Of a stretch of 29,901 bases of DNA, positions 1 through 10,282 are shown in pieces. Made by a program: the position numbers and the translations under genes. The notes beneath the pieces are model-generated. The model saw only the letters and a program-made list of their open reading frames with translations. It was not told the origin of the DNA and searched no databases. Every line of letters begins with the position of its first letter. Positions within the stretch are counted from its first letter, which is position 1. The stretch comes from Carex sylvatica (taxonomy: Eukaryota; Streptophyta; Magnoliopsida; Poales; Cyperaceae), in the NCBI GenBank assembly GCA_964058845.1, contig CAXKVR010000389.1:1-29901 (forward strand), read 5' to 3'.

Positions 1-89
1 TTGAAATGAATAGTTGCATTTTGTATTATAAATTGATAAATAATCAAACAGAAAAAACAATTAATCAATAATGTTGTGAAGACGCATAC

Positions 90-2334
90 TGAATATGAAG
101 AAATCTAAACTTTTGTTGGTCATGAACTCGTAGATTAATATTCGCTCATTGTTTTCAATGCAGCATCCATGGAGTTTAACAAGATTCCTATGCTGTAGCT
201 TGGCAATCAGCATAACTTCATTCATAAATTCGTTCAATCCTTGGGATGAATTCATGGAGAGCCGTTTCACTGCAATTTCTTGGCCACAAGGGAGCTTGCC
301 CTGATATTAACAGAAATAAACTTTACATTTATCTTTGATTTCAGATAGTCATCTTGCCTCATCATCCAAAATCTTTTAATTTGAGAGATCTTTTTTTTAG
401 AGGTAGATTGTGAGAATTCTTTTTAAAGTAGAACACGAGTAGTATTCAAATAAAAAGAATACCTTGTAGACAATGCCAAAACCACCTTGTCCTACTTCAT
501 TTGTTATTGAAAAATTGTCAGTGGCTTGCAAAATCGTCTCCATGTCAAAAACAGGGAGGTCTGTACCTTTGAACGAGTCATTTAGTGCTAGGTACTTTTC
601 GGTTTTATCTGTAGAAACATATGATTTCTATATAAATTATGAACGTTAGAGATCACAAAGCCACAGTAAATTTGATTTGCACAATCTGTTTACCTTGTTT
701 TGCAGATCTCATCTTCTTCCTCTTGAGTAGACATCCAAATAAGCATATTAATAGCACTGATATTACCATGCTTGTTATTGTTCCGATTATTATTGCCAGC
801 TTCCTTTTGTTACTTGTTCCTGCATTTTAGAGGCACTTATCAAAACCCAATTTATTTTTTCCTTCAATAGAAGAGAAACAATTCATAAAAATAAAATTTT
901 AGCAATTATGCCTGCTTCACAACTTTAGATTGGCATCCGAACATTTAGCCTGATAAGATTTGTTGCTTTTACTTCTGGACAAATCCTCTAATACTAATCC
1001 AATAATTAGTGACTTCATGATTAAAAGTTAAAATAGAGAAAGATAGTTGTACCCAATTCAGACTTTGAAACCTTCACATGTAGGATGTCTAGCCCACCAT
1101 TGACATACTTGATGTCAACCAGTTCAGTGTTCCACATAACACACCCACTTCCTTTTCCCCTTATATCTGAAGGGGAATAAGCCAAGCATGAACAATTCAT
1201 CAAGCACCTTCTCCTGCACTTCTCAACACTTATATTAGCATCTACAGTTGCATTATGGGAATATGGTAACTTCACCCCTTTTAGCGCATAAAACCCATCA
1301 CTGTTACCAGTACAGCCTAATGGGGTTCGGCGTTTGCACCCTCCTGAATAATCTCTCATGTTCCACTCGGTTTGTGTCACTGCCTCAAATCCTCTAAGAC
1401 AACTACAGGCGGTCATATTATTAGGCAGACATATACCGAAAGCACCACATTTCCCATAGTAATCACACTCATCTTTTGGTCCCGACCAGAACTCGTTCCA
1501 ATTCTGTTGATTTGGGTCCCAAACCAACCGCTGCATTATACCAACATCATTGAGGAATATTCTGGACAAAATTGAGGTTGATTTAGCCTCAAATCCATAT
1601 GACACCTCATCTTTATCTTGCACAAACAAGAAAGTAAACATATCACTATAAGTTAACATTTGGGGTGTCTCAGTAAAATATAACCCATTCCACATTCCAG
1701 TTCTGAACCTAATTTGATCACGGTCCCATAAGACAATCTCTGGAGCACCTTCGGTGTCCATCTTGTACGTGTACTTCCCTTCTGATGGATCGCTGCTGCT
1801 TTTCCATGAAGAAAGCACTGTTTCAAATCCAGTTGTCAGGTTCTTGCCAAGTTTCATCCCAGCAATCAATGAGTTTGTTGGATGATCAAAGCTTTGCCAT
1901 ACAATAGTATTACTTGTTTGATCTTTTAGTACAAGATTGCCTGAATCATTCAGTTGCAATAGTGGCCTGATATCATTTGTAATACTTGTCAAGTTAGTAC
2001 TAGATGACCATACCACTCTTTCCAATGAATCATATAGCACTAGAGACCCATTGCTATTTATAGTTAGTATTCCCATACTGTTGTTCAAAGGACAATCTCG
2101 GTTAGCAACCCACACAACAGTCTCTGGTGAAGCACCGAACCATATACCGATAAAAAGGTCAGGGGAGAAGGCGGGATGGAAGAAGCCTAGCTCGAATGTG
2201 TTGCTGGACGAGATGAGAGACTGGTTTGTAGTAATGTTTTGGCCGGGAAGTAGGGTATCCGTTGACCAGGCAAGTGGTGAGGATGCAAATAGAAAAAGAG
2301 CAATTATGAGCTGCTTGTGAAGTTGTGTCTTCAT
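90..2334 (-). CDS. G-type lectin S-receptor-like Ser/Thr protein kinase, 3' part outside window
   Basis: Plasma-membrane receptor kinase of the S-domain family. Four coding exons can be joined: 2334-1053, 819-694, 608-463 and 300-90, all with GT-AG introns and consistent phases. The fourth exon is 211 nt, the usual size for this family. I start at the Met at 2334 rather than the in-frame one at 2361 because it directly precedes a signal peptide ([19 protein letters not shown]). Then come a B-lectin domain ([18 protein letters not shown]), the S-locus glycoprotein region (GMWNGLYF), an EGF-like Cys cluster ([15 protein letters not shown]) and a PAN domain ([14 protein letters not shown]). Exon 2 encodes one membrane helix ([19 protein letters not shown]) followed by KRKK. 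Exon 3 gives the kinase Gly-rich loop [10 protein letters not shown]; exon 4 gives AVKRL with the ATP lysine and the helix C glutamate region. The catalytic loop and DFG lie beyond position 1. No stop or frameshift is seen in the joined exons, so the gene may be intact. Ligand unknown. Confidence 0.93.
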
Positions 2335-2361
2335 GTTTTCAATTTTAAGAAGATTAAACAA

Positions 2362-3468
2362 TGTGCATTATGGGGATCAGAGAGAGATGGAGAAGGGTAA
2401 CAGATGGCCATTGTACCCTTTTGTATGGTTAATTATTTTTTCAAACAATCAATTAGCTTGGACCCTTCTTCATTGGTCAATTGGGTCCCACACCTTTGGA
2501 TTTGATTGTTTGTGAGGACTTGTAGTATATGTTTATGCCTTTATGAAAATTCAAAATACACCATTAAAACTGCCTAATTAACTGCAATTAGAATATTACT
2601 TATAATACCAAAAAGAAAGAAAAAATGTATATATAGACATCATAATTTGATGATTCAGAATTTCAGATACATATGTACACCGGCCGGGGGCCAATCATGG
2701 TAGTATGTTTTGCATCTGTTAAAATTATTATGTAGATGTAGATATATATACGTATATGTATATATATTTATTTTCTTCATTAACCTACACGATAGTTCGA
2801 TGGTCCTACAAATAGAATATAGACAATAAGACAAAGGCTAAAGTCTAAACAAACATAGATAGACAAGGAAACTTTTTCAACAAGAATGTTACTTGAAGGA
2901 ACTACTAACCACAACAGAGACTGCAAATTTGGAAAATAAGTCCAAATTCTTGCAAGATCTGATTGGACAACGTATGGTTCGTTGTGCACTTGTTTCAATG
3001 TTTGCTTTGAATCGGAACCTTAGTCATGCGTTGCTAAACCTGTAAACCATTGATTGCTGTTGTCATATAATTAATTAAGGGAAATTGGAATGCTATATTC
3101 CCTCTATTGTTGGTGGCTTTCCAATGGTAAGTCGTTGATTGTGATGTGTGAATTCAAAGAGACATGTGATTTTCTACACGTCATTGTTTATTTAATTATT
3201 TCTAAAGGGATTAAAAGATTCGTCCTTTTTGTGTGTGCTTATGATGTGTCCTGTGGTGCCAGCTGAATTTTAGATGCCCGTAAAGAAATTTTTGTTTCGG
3301 GATGTCATTTTGATTCATTAGAGGATTTTTTTTTATTATTTGTAATTTCGTATTAATATTTTCCAAAAGATAACGAGTTCATGTGAAAATAATATTTTTA
3401 TTATTCATGCGTATTAATTAATTTCACACGTTGATATGAAAGTGCATTATTAGTTAATTTTAGTTTAA
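2362..3468. other. AT-rich intergenic region upstream of the kinase
   Basis: This holds the 5' flank of the minus-strand kinase gene, a short TA/TATG simple repeat near 2738-2770, and AT-rich sequence up to the MITE at 3478. The 72-codon minus frame at 2998-2780 shows no recognisable motif. I see no other gene or RNA. Confidence 0.6.
2475..2480 (-). promoter_or_regulatory. W-box-like element upstream of the receptor kinase
   Basis: On the minus strand this reads TTGACC, the core bound by WRKY factors, about 140 bp upstream of the kinase start codon; a CCAAT core lies next to it. S-domain kinases are often defence-responsive, which fits, but a 6-bp match can occur by chance. Confidence 0.3.
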
Positions 3469-3477
3469 TTATATCAT

Positions 3478-4196
3478 GAGAGGATCAAGTTACAACAATT
3501 TTTTAGTTACAACAAGTTACAACAACTATTTTCTATATTTTTAAAGTTCAAATCGTCGATCCAACCCGTTAGATGTGATATCTATAATAAAATGTGCTTG
3601 GAGACCAAATTTTATATTTTTTAGAATTTTTTTACTATTTATTAAGATGGGTACAAAAACTAGTCAAATTCAGACCATTGAATTTTGTACCCATCTTAAT
3701 AAATAGTAAACAAATTTCAAAAAATGTAAAATTTGGTCTCCAAGCACATTTTATTGTGGAGATCATGTTGAACGGTTTGGATCGACGATTTGGACTTTGA
3801 AAATGTAGAAAATGATTGTTGTAACTTGTTGTAACTCAAAAATTGTTGTAACTTGATTCCTCCTCATTTTTGAGTTACAACAACCATTTTCTACATTTTC
3901 AAAGTCCAAATCGTCGATTCAAACAGTTCAACATGATCTCCACAATAAAATGTGCTTGGAGACCAAATTTTATATTTTTTGAAATTTTTTTACTATTTAT
4001 TAAGATGGGTACAAAATTCAATGGTCTGAATTTGACTAGTTTTTGTACCCATCTTAATAAATAGTAAAAAAATTCTAAAAAATATAAAATTTGGTCTCCA
4101 AGCACATTTTATTGTAGATATCACATCTAATGATTTGGATCGACGATTTGAACTTTAAAAATATAGAAAATAATTGTTGTAACTTGATCCCTCCTC
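3478..4196. mobile_element. Four-part palindromic MITE with 9-bp target duplication (Mutator-like)
   Basis: The element begins GAGAGGATCAAGTTACAACA and ends with the near reverse complement (TTGTAACTTGATCCCTCCTC). It is flanked by TTATATCAT (3469-3477) and TTATATTAT (4197-4205), 8 of 9 bases identical, the duplication size made by Mutator-like transposases. Inside, one block of about 170-190 bp (AAATCGTCGAT ... GTGCTTGGAGACC ... TTAAGATGGGTACAAAA) occurs four times in alternating orientation. Each half (about 3478-3862 and 3868-4196) is a foldback, and the halves are also inverted copies of each other. No transposase is encoded; the mirror-image 68-codon frames on the two strands are by-products of the palindrome. 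Confidence 0.85.
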
Positions 4197-4309
4197 TTAT
4201 ATTATTCCTCTCACCCTCCACCCTTCATTTATCCCCCACTCTCCCTCTCCAAATTAACTTTCTTAATTGTCTTTTATCCCCTCATTAATTCTGCTAATAA
4301 TTTTTATTT

Positions 4310-4530
4310 ATCCCCGCATTAATTATTGTCCCTTAATAACAATCCCTACATTAATTATATTAATTATAGTGTTCTTTAATAACAATCTCCGCATTAATTA
4401 TACTGTCGTCTAATAATAATTTCCGCATTAATTATACTGTCCTCTAATAACAATCTCCGCATTAATTATATTGTCCTCTAATAACAATCCCCGTATTAAT
4501 TATAATGTCATTTAATAGCAATCCCCGCTA
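4310..4530. repeat. Tandem array, unit about 34 bp, six copies
   Basis: Unit of the type TCCGCATTAATTATACTGTC followed by CTCTAATAACAA, repeated about six times with substitutions; one unit carries a 10-bp internal expansion (AATTATATTAATTATAG). The first and last units are the most diverged. It lies directly right of the palindromic MITE and runs into a second repeat field. Non-coding. Confidence 0.8.
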
Positions 4531-4554
4531 ATAAATATTTATTTGTTTATTGAT

Positions 4555-4998
4555 GTTCAAGAAAGTATTTATCATTGTTTCTGACAAGTATTTATCATAA
4601 TGTCTGAGAAGTATTTATTATTGTCTCTGACATGGTAATACTTTGATTTGATTAAATATTATTTATTGATAAGTTTAAGAACAAAGTTCAAGAAAGTATT
4701 TATTATTATCCCTGACATGATGATACATTAATTTGATTAAACATTACTTATTGATAAGTCCAAGAACAAAGTTCTAAAAAGTATTTATATTATTTCTGAT
4801 AAGTATTTACCATTATATCTGAGAAATCTTTATCATTGTCACAGATGTTTTACTGAAAGTTGCAATTATGAAGTATTTATCCATGTAACATAAAGTATTT
4901 ACTATTATGTTTGAGAAATATTTATCATTGATGTTTTACTGAAAGTTACAATTATGTCTGAGAAGTATTTATCCATGTAATATAAAGTATTTATCATT
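4555..4998. repeat. Degenerate AAGTATTTATCATT repeat field
   Basis: The phrase AAGTATTTATCATTGTCTCTGA and variants recur about ten times. Longer duplications are layered on top: GAACAAAGTTCAAGAAAGTA with its flanks occurs near 4680 and 4750, and GATGTTTTACTGAAAGTT occurs near 4845 and 4931. It suggests repeated local duplication. A 10-bp inverted pair CCTCTCACCC / GGGTGAGAGG (4207-4216 and 4999-5008) brackets the 34-bp array and this field, so both may belong to one degenerate non-autonomous element. Confidence 0.65.
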
Positions 4999-5006
4999 GG
5001 GTGAGA

Positions 5007-5170
5007 GGATTGTTTATTTAATGGTCCCCAGTTGTGCAGGGACAATCCAGAAAAAGAAAATTTTGTGCGGGGATAACTGACAAGTATTTATGAGGGGATT
5101 GTTTATTTAATGGTCTCCAGTTGTGTGGAGACGATTCAAAAAAAAAAAGAAATTTTGTGCGGGGATAACT
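5007..5170. repeat. Two copies of a ~73-bp hairpin-containing repeat
   Basis: Copies at 5007-5078 and 5096-5170 both start GGATTGTTTATTTAATGGTC and end TTTTGTGCGGGGATAACT, with a poly-A stretch inside the second. Each contains a short stem: GTCCC...GGGAC in copy 1 and GTCTCCA...TGGAGAC in copy 2. Confidence 0.75.
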
Positions 5171-5179
5171 AATGGATTG

Positions 5180-6350
5180 ATTTATTCTTTCATAAATAGA
5201 GATCATTGCAGAGGGATTAATACTTTGCAAATTCAACATAAATACTTTAATGCTTCAAGTTAAATACTAACAGTTTACTAACATATTATTAATGATGGAG
5301 CAGTTCTCCCATTATTTTTTTGGCAGTTTGTGCGGGTTTTTTTGCAGAAATAAAGCTGCGGTGATTGTTATCAGAATTCTTAATTTTATTATGATTGTTT
5401 TACATATTGCAGTAACTTTATCATATAAATTACTTAATATTGCACTAGCAGTTAATTTCATTATAAGTTCAGAATTAAAAAATAATTTGGATAAATATTA
5501 ATTATTTATATTACGCTAAATATTTTCAAAAATAATAAAGACATAAAATCAGAAGAAAAAATGTCATTAACTAAATACTAAACATGTTTTGAAAGAATTA
5601 AATCAGATTTAGTTGAATAGAATATTCTTTCAACAATATTTCAATTAACCATCCCAAATAAAATTTGTTGATTTCGGAATAAAACGAGATTAGTTATATT
5701 TATGTACTAACTTGAAGAGTACTGTTCCTACATTATCCGAACACAATAATCAGAATAGTATTTTTTTTATATATTATTTTTATGATGATCCAAACATATT
5801 TCAAGGATGTGCTCATAAAAAAATTTGAGAGGGAAGGAAGGAGATGGAATGATGATAAAATGGTTTAAAAATAACAAATTTTCTTTCACCTCCTTTATGC
5901 CTTAATTTTGAGGGAATATAAATAGACATTTTAGAAATAAAAGAGAAAAAAAAAATCATTTCCCTCTTTATTGAATTGTGTAGTAATTTTTTTTTTAAGT
6001 TTTACCTTTTCATTCTTCCAATTTAACTCTTTCCGGAGCAATTTAAGTCTAAAGAGATAATGAAATGACAGATTAAATAAACCCAAAAGTTGGACATCAA
6101 AGGTACTAAAGATTTTTTTTTTTTATATTTAAGAACTTATCTTTGATATATTACCTCAGTGATAAAAACAATATCTTCCATATTTTTTATATGAAATGTT
6201 ACTGATTTAAAATTCTAAATGAGTTTTATGTGGATAATAAAGAGTTGAGTGCTTTACTAAAAAAAAAAAGATCCTTTAATCCTTTCTTCTATTTTCCGTG
6301 AATCAATCAGGCTCTTAGTTGACCAGGTGTACGGTACGTGTTCGTACCCA
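5180..6350. other. AT-rich intergenic region without recognised gene
   Basis: Long A/T runs and short random open frames, including a 69-codon plus frame at 5292-5501 with no recognised motif. No TSD-flanked element was found by eye. Confidence 0.5.
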
Positions 6351-6361
6351 CTTGCCACGGG

Positions 6362-6541
6362 AATTCGTATCCTCTGAGATATCTCAAACTTTGCGTGACT
6401 TTATAAAAAATCTCAACCGTTTAAATACGCTCTGCACGACTCTCAAAGCACACATAATACTGATCCCTATATCACCCCCCAAATAGACACCGGACACGTC
6501 GGTCACGCAAAAGTTGAGATATCTCAGAGGATACGCACTCG
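6362..6541. mobile_element. 180-bp MITE with CGTATCCTCTGAGATATCTC ends
   Basis: Terminal inverted repeats of about 38 bp: left CGTATCCTCTGAGATATCTC, then AAACTTTGCGTGAC; right GTCACGCAAAAGTTGAGATA, then TCTCAGAGGATACG. Flanks TGCCACGGG (6353-6361) and GGTCACGGA (6542-6550) share GNCACGG at the same offset and look like an aged 9-bp duplication. No coding capacity. The ends match the elements starting at 6592 and 24767, so all three appear to be one family, probably mobilised by a Mutator-like transposase. Confidence 0.7.
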
Positions 6542-6591
6542 GGTCACGGAGATGAATAAAATAGTTAAAGATATTAATGCCGGACTTGACG

Positions 6592-6699
6592 AATTCGTAT
6601 CCTCTGCATTAACAGAACGTGCGTTAATAAATCTGGATCGTCCGATTAAGATCCGCACTATATTAAAGGGTCTCATGTGTTTTAACTTTTAAGCGTGGA
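6592..6699. mobile_element. Truncated MITE of the CGTATCCTCT family
   Basis: Starts AATTCGTATCCTCTGCATTA like the complete copy at 24767 and shares the interior motif GCACTATATTAAAGGGTCTC / GCACTAATATTAAAGACTCC. The expected right inverted repeat is not found before the MULE boundary at 6700, so the copy is either deleted or was interrupted by the MULE insertion. Confidence 0.55.
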
Positions 6700-6708
6700 T
6701 CATATTAA

Positions 6709-6842
6709 GATTTTTTTTTTTAAATAGAATTTATTTTAAATATTTCATCAGAAACAGCCTTGAGCTGATTGAAATTCAAAAAATAGCCGCTACCGATCCG
6801 AGCAAAAAACATAAATCCTATACCGATCCGTAGGATCGGTGG
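6709..6842 (+). repeat. Left terminal inverted repeat of the MULE
   Basis: Outer part: poly-T, AATTTATT, TTCATCAGAAACAGC. Middle: AAAAAATAGCCGCTACCGAT. Inner: CCGATCCGTAGGATCGGTGG. These align in the same order with the reverse complement of 11158-11305. This copy lacks about 12 bp present on the right (the second half of the first GGATCGG palindrome). Confidence 0.82.
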
Positions 6843-6965
6843 AGCTCAATTGTTCCCCTGCCACACGCTGCACGTATGGCTACACTGAAATAGCCCTCCA
6901 CCAATCATGTGGATCGGTGTAGCCCCAGAAATCTCCACACCGATTCTGTGGATCGGTGGAGACAA
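6790..6965. repeat. Subterminal GGATCGG palindrome cluster, left
   Basis: The short inverted motif ACCGATCC...GGATCGGT recurs: a half-site at about 6791, a full palindrome CCGATCCGTAGGATCGG at 6823-6839, then half-sites in TGTGGATCGGTGTAG (near 6908) and CACACCGATTCTGTGGATCG (near 6938-6956), several followed by TGGAG or TGTAG. Repeated subterminal palindromes in a DNA transposon are typical of transposase binding sites; the binding role is inferred. Confidence 0.6.
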
Positions 6966-7084
6966 TATTAGGTTAAATTGCGCACAGCAGCCCTCTCTTC
7001 TTCCTCTTCTCTTCTCTCTTCTCTCTTCTTCTCTTCCTTGCCTCCATTATTCTTTTTTTTTGTCATTATTTCATTTGTTTTCAA

Positions 7085-7400
7085 ATTCAATAGAGAAGTT
7101 GTCAAATTAACAGATCGCCACCACCATTGTACTCAGCATCGTCTTCTGATTATTATTGTGAGTTCTTTTTTACTTATTTGTTTATATTTAGTGTTGTAAA
7201 ATTAAAAAATATTTGGAGTTAATTTAGTGATTTTTATTTTTTTTTCATTATTCAATAGAGAAGTTGCCAAATTAACAGATCGCCACCACCATTGTACTCA
7301 GCATTGTCTTCTAATTATTATTGTGAGTTTTTTTTTTACTTATTTGTTTATATTTAGTGTTGTAAAATTGAAAAATATTTGAAATTAATTTAGGTTTTGA
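7085..7400 (+). repeat. 165-bp tandem duplication in transposase leader
   Basis: ATTCAATAGAGAAGTTGTCA and the following ~160 bp (through TATTTAGTGTTGTAAAATTA) occur at 7085-7249 and again from 7250 to about 7400 with a few substitutions and T-run length changes. Both copies contain TTATTATTGTGAGTT, which looks like a splice donor (GTGAGT), so each copy may carry a leader exon end plus intron start. It lies upstream of the transposase reading frame. Confidence 0.75.
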
Positions 7401-7403
7401 TTT

Positions 7404-10035
7404 TTGTTTAGCAAAATATCACTGTTATTGATCAATGTGTATTATAGTAGTAACCTCCAAAGCACTTCAACAGGTCTTGGTTATGACATAGGGCCATTTA
7501 CCTTTACCGTATCTGATTCTACCAGTTTTGTTATTATAAGACGGCAGATATACATTGGACTTGAATTGCTTCCGAGTCGAGTCAAATTGACAATCAGGGT
7601 ACGTATGAACACACCACAACCCGGATCGTACCATTTCTCACTATTTCGGATAGAAAATGAGGAAACTTGGGATGTCATTAAACAAACTGCAGCTCAAATT
7701 GCTGGATTTAAGGTTATAGAATTGGTAGCTGAGGCGCACCATGGTAGAAACCAAATGGGTCATGACCCGTGTCCAGATAGTTTGCCTGGAGGTAGTAACA
7801 CACCGTCGGTTCAGACCGACTTTCATCCTAAGTCGGGCAGTGTACATGTACCCACCTACACACCTCCGGTTTAGGCCGGTGATGACCCTTGTGAGCAATC
7901 AGATCAAGACACAGAAACTGATACAAGTTCTTTTGATGATGATGATTCGGCTGAAGCATGGGACGCAGATATGGACGAAGCGGAGGCTGAAATGAACACC
8001 CAAGAAATATTGAAGGATTGACACAAGTCAATCCCATTCCTCAATCGGGGAGATAAGCATCCATGTTCATCATTCAACGATCAATTGCCAATGCCATACA
8101 AGGATCGTGCATTTTTGGATAACCCCCCAGGTCAGATGAAAAATTTGCTGAGGGTCAAATGTTTGAATCAAAAGCCAAACTAAAATCAAAATTTACTGCT
8201 TTTCACCTAAAAAAAAATACAGAGTTAGACGTGCTAAACAGCAATAAAACTAAGTATAGAGTTGCATGTAAATCTTCTAAGTGCCAATGAAAATTGTATG
8301 CAAAGGTAGTACCAACAGGTGCATGGACAATTTCCACCAACCCGTTTGTCCACACATGTTTTGGAAGTGCTCAAAGGTTGGATAGTCATCAAATGACTGC
8401 CAGAGTAATTGCTAATATTATTAAACCGGCTTTGAAAGATGATCTGGAGTTAAACATTAAAATGGTCAAGCATCTGGTTAAAGTTAAATTTGGGACAGTA
8501 GTGCCCTCGTAAAATAAGTTGTGAAGAGGTAGGGAACTTGCAATTGCGGACTTGTTTGAGAGTTGGAAAAAGTTTTACAAGCTGCTGCCATCGTTTCTGG
8601 GTGCCATCAAAGCATCTAATCCAGGTACACAGTACCTACTAGAGGATGAACCATCAAGCAAGTTTAATATAAATATTTTCAACCAGATTGCATGGGCATT
8701 TGGGTCGTACATTAAAGCATGGCCTCATCTTCGGTCCGTTATCAGTGTTGATGCCGGGTTCTTATCCGAAAGATACAAGGGTAAACTTTTTATGACTTGT
8801 GCTTACGATGCAGAGCAACAACTCTTGCCACTTGCATTTGCAATTTATGAAAAAGAGTCTTAGAAAATTGGAGTTGGTTTATAAATTGGTTGTGTATCAA
8901 TGTTGTCGGGCCAGGAAAAATATGTGTTGTCTCGGACCAGCACCTTGGTATACGAGGGGTGTTTGAGGCTCCTAATCTGGGATGATATAAGGAAAAAGGT
9001 GAAGCTGTCCACCGACTGTGTTCACAACATATTTGTGAAAATATTTGAAAAAAATACCCTCAAAAGTGGATCAAAAAGGTATTCAAGAATGTTGCCAAAA
9101 AAAAAATGGAGATTTGAAGAGGGTATGGATTTGATTAAGCAAAGAGATGCAGCCGTACATGACTACATTATGAAATTTGGTAAACGGCTCCACAACTCTG
9201 ATGCAGAGCCTTTGGTTCTGCATAAGTGGGCACAAGTGCATTATGGAGTCCTCAATCAATGGGGTATAATGACAAGTAATGGCTCTGAGATACTAAATAG
9301 TATATTTAGGATTGCCAGGCAAGTACCTGTGTGTGCAATTGTGGATAAGACCTTTTATAAGTGCATCGACTGGTTTGTAAATAGGCGGGAGATCACGATT
9401 GGATGGGAGGCAACTGGATTGGATTTTTCGTTGAACATTACTGAGGTTTTACATCGTCGAAATGAGAAAGCAAGGAAACATGAGGTAAGAGCGATGTATG
9501 CTGGTCATAACGACTATGAGGTTATTGATAATAATGGACTTCTCGAGACAGTAAGTCAATCATTCGATAAATCTAATTATTTACTTTCATATAATACTTT
9601 TGATGTAAATATGATTTTTTTTAATTGAAGGGTCTTCGGAGCGAAGTGAAGTACTATGTTACCTTCCCTGCAAAAGGAATGCCTATATGTAGCTGTCGGA
9701 GACCTCAATTAACAGGTATCCCATGTAACCATGTTCTTGCAGTTTGCTTCGTGAGGGGGCTAAATCCTAGCGACTATGTTAGTTCATATTACAGCTTACA
9801 AAATTATATAAACACTTGGTCTGGTCGATTCAATGAATTTAGAAATAAACGGGATTGGTCATTGTATAATGGACCCATTATAAGGCCAGATCCGGATAAA
9901 GTAAATAAGGGTAGGAGAAAATACAATCGGAGAATAATGACTATGGACAAAATGGAGGCCCCTGTCACGAGGCGAAATGCTCGACAACATAATCAAGAGT
10001 CAACTACAACAAGACATTCGGGTATAACAATTTAA
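7404..10035 (+). pseudogene. mudrA-type MULE transposase, degraded
   Basis: Remains of a transposase that would cut and insert MULE ends in the nucleus. The N-terminal part (7404-8018) is in one frame and holds an acidic Asp/Glu-rich stretch after a TAG at 7872. The zinc-knuckle-like region (THTC-type, here FVHTCFGS), SWKKFY and NPGT follow from 8294. The DDE core starts with VDAGFLSERYKGKL (first Asp) and LLPLAFAIYEKES; the second-Asp block NWSWFINW...VVSDQHLGI is one frame over at 8866-8990. The frame then returns (KWAQVHYG, MTSNGSEILNSIFRIARQVP). An 80-nt GT-AG intron (9551-9630) separates this from the SWIM zinc finger, CSCRRPQLTGIPCNHVLAVC, ending at 10035. In-frame stops include 7872, 8019, two near 8510-8525 and 8861. 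The decay is mainly point stops plus frameshifts, so it is old but readable. Confidence 0.9.
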
Positions 10036-10156
10036 AAATTTAAAAGACAATTCGTTTGCATAATTATCATTTTATTTGAACTAAGTTGTACTCATTTTGT
10101 AACAGGTGCATCGACTCGATAAAACTGAGAAATTTATGTTTACATTGTTTTATGGA

Positions 10157-10282
10157 TTTCTTAGTTTACATTAATGTGTATTATTTATACATTTTTATTG
10201 TATTGTAAGAATTTATGAATTTCTAAGTTTACATTAATATATCTTATTTAGATATTTTTATTGTATTCTAAAAATTTATGTT
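10157..10282. repeat. 63-bp tandem duplication between convergent MULE genes
   Basis: TTTCTTAGTTTACATTAATG and the next ~43 bp occur at 10157-10219 and again at 10220-10282 with about ten differences. It lies between the 3' end of the transposase and the end of the PMD gene, where both transcripts would terminate. Confidence 0.7.

Noticed and set aside
3594..4105. Two nearly identical 68-codon frames on opposite strands (3594-3800 and 3899-4105)
   Set aside because: They are mirror images produced by the inverted halves of the palindromic MITE, have no motif and cover its hairpin arms.
5292..5501. 69-codon hydrophobic plus frame
   Set aside because: AT-rich sequence in an unannotated spacer, no motif, no splice or promoter context; likely chance.
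6907..7199. Plus-strand frames of 67 and 73 codons rich in Leu/Ser/Phe
   Set aside because: They translate a CT-rich leader (CTTCTCTTCTCTC) inside the MULE and overlap each other in different frames; no motif.
7481..8037. Overlapping minus- and plus-strand frames across the transposase N-terminal part
   Set aside because: Shadows of the mudrA-type frame in other frames.
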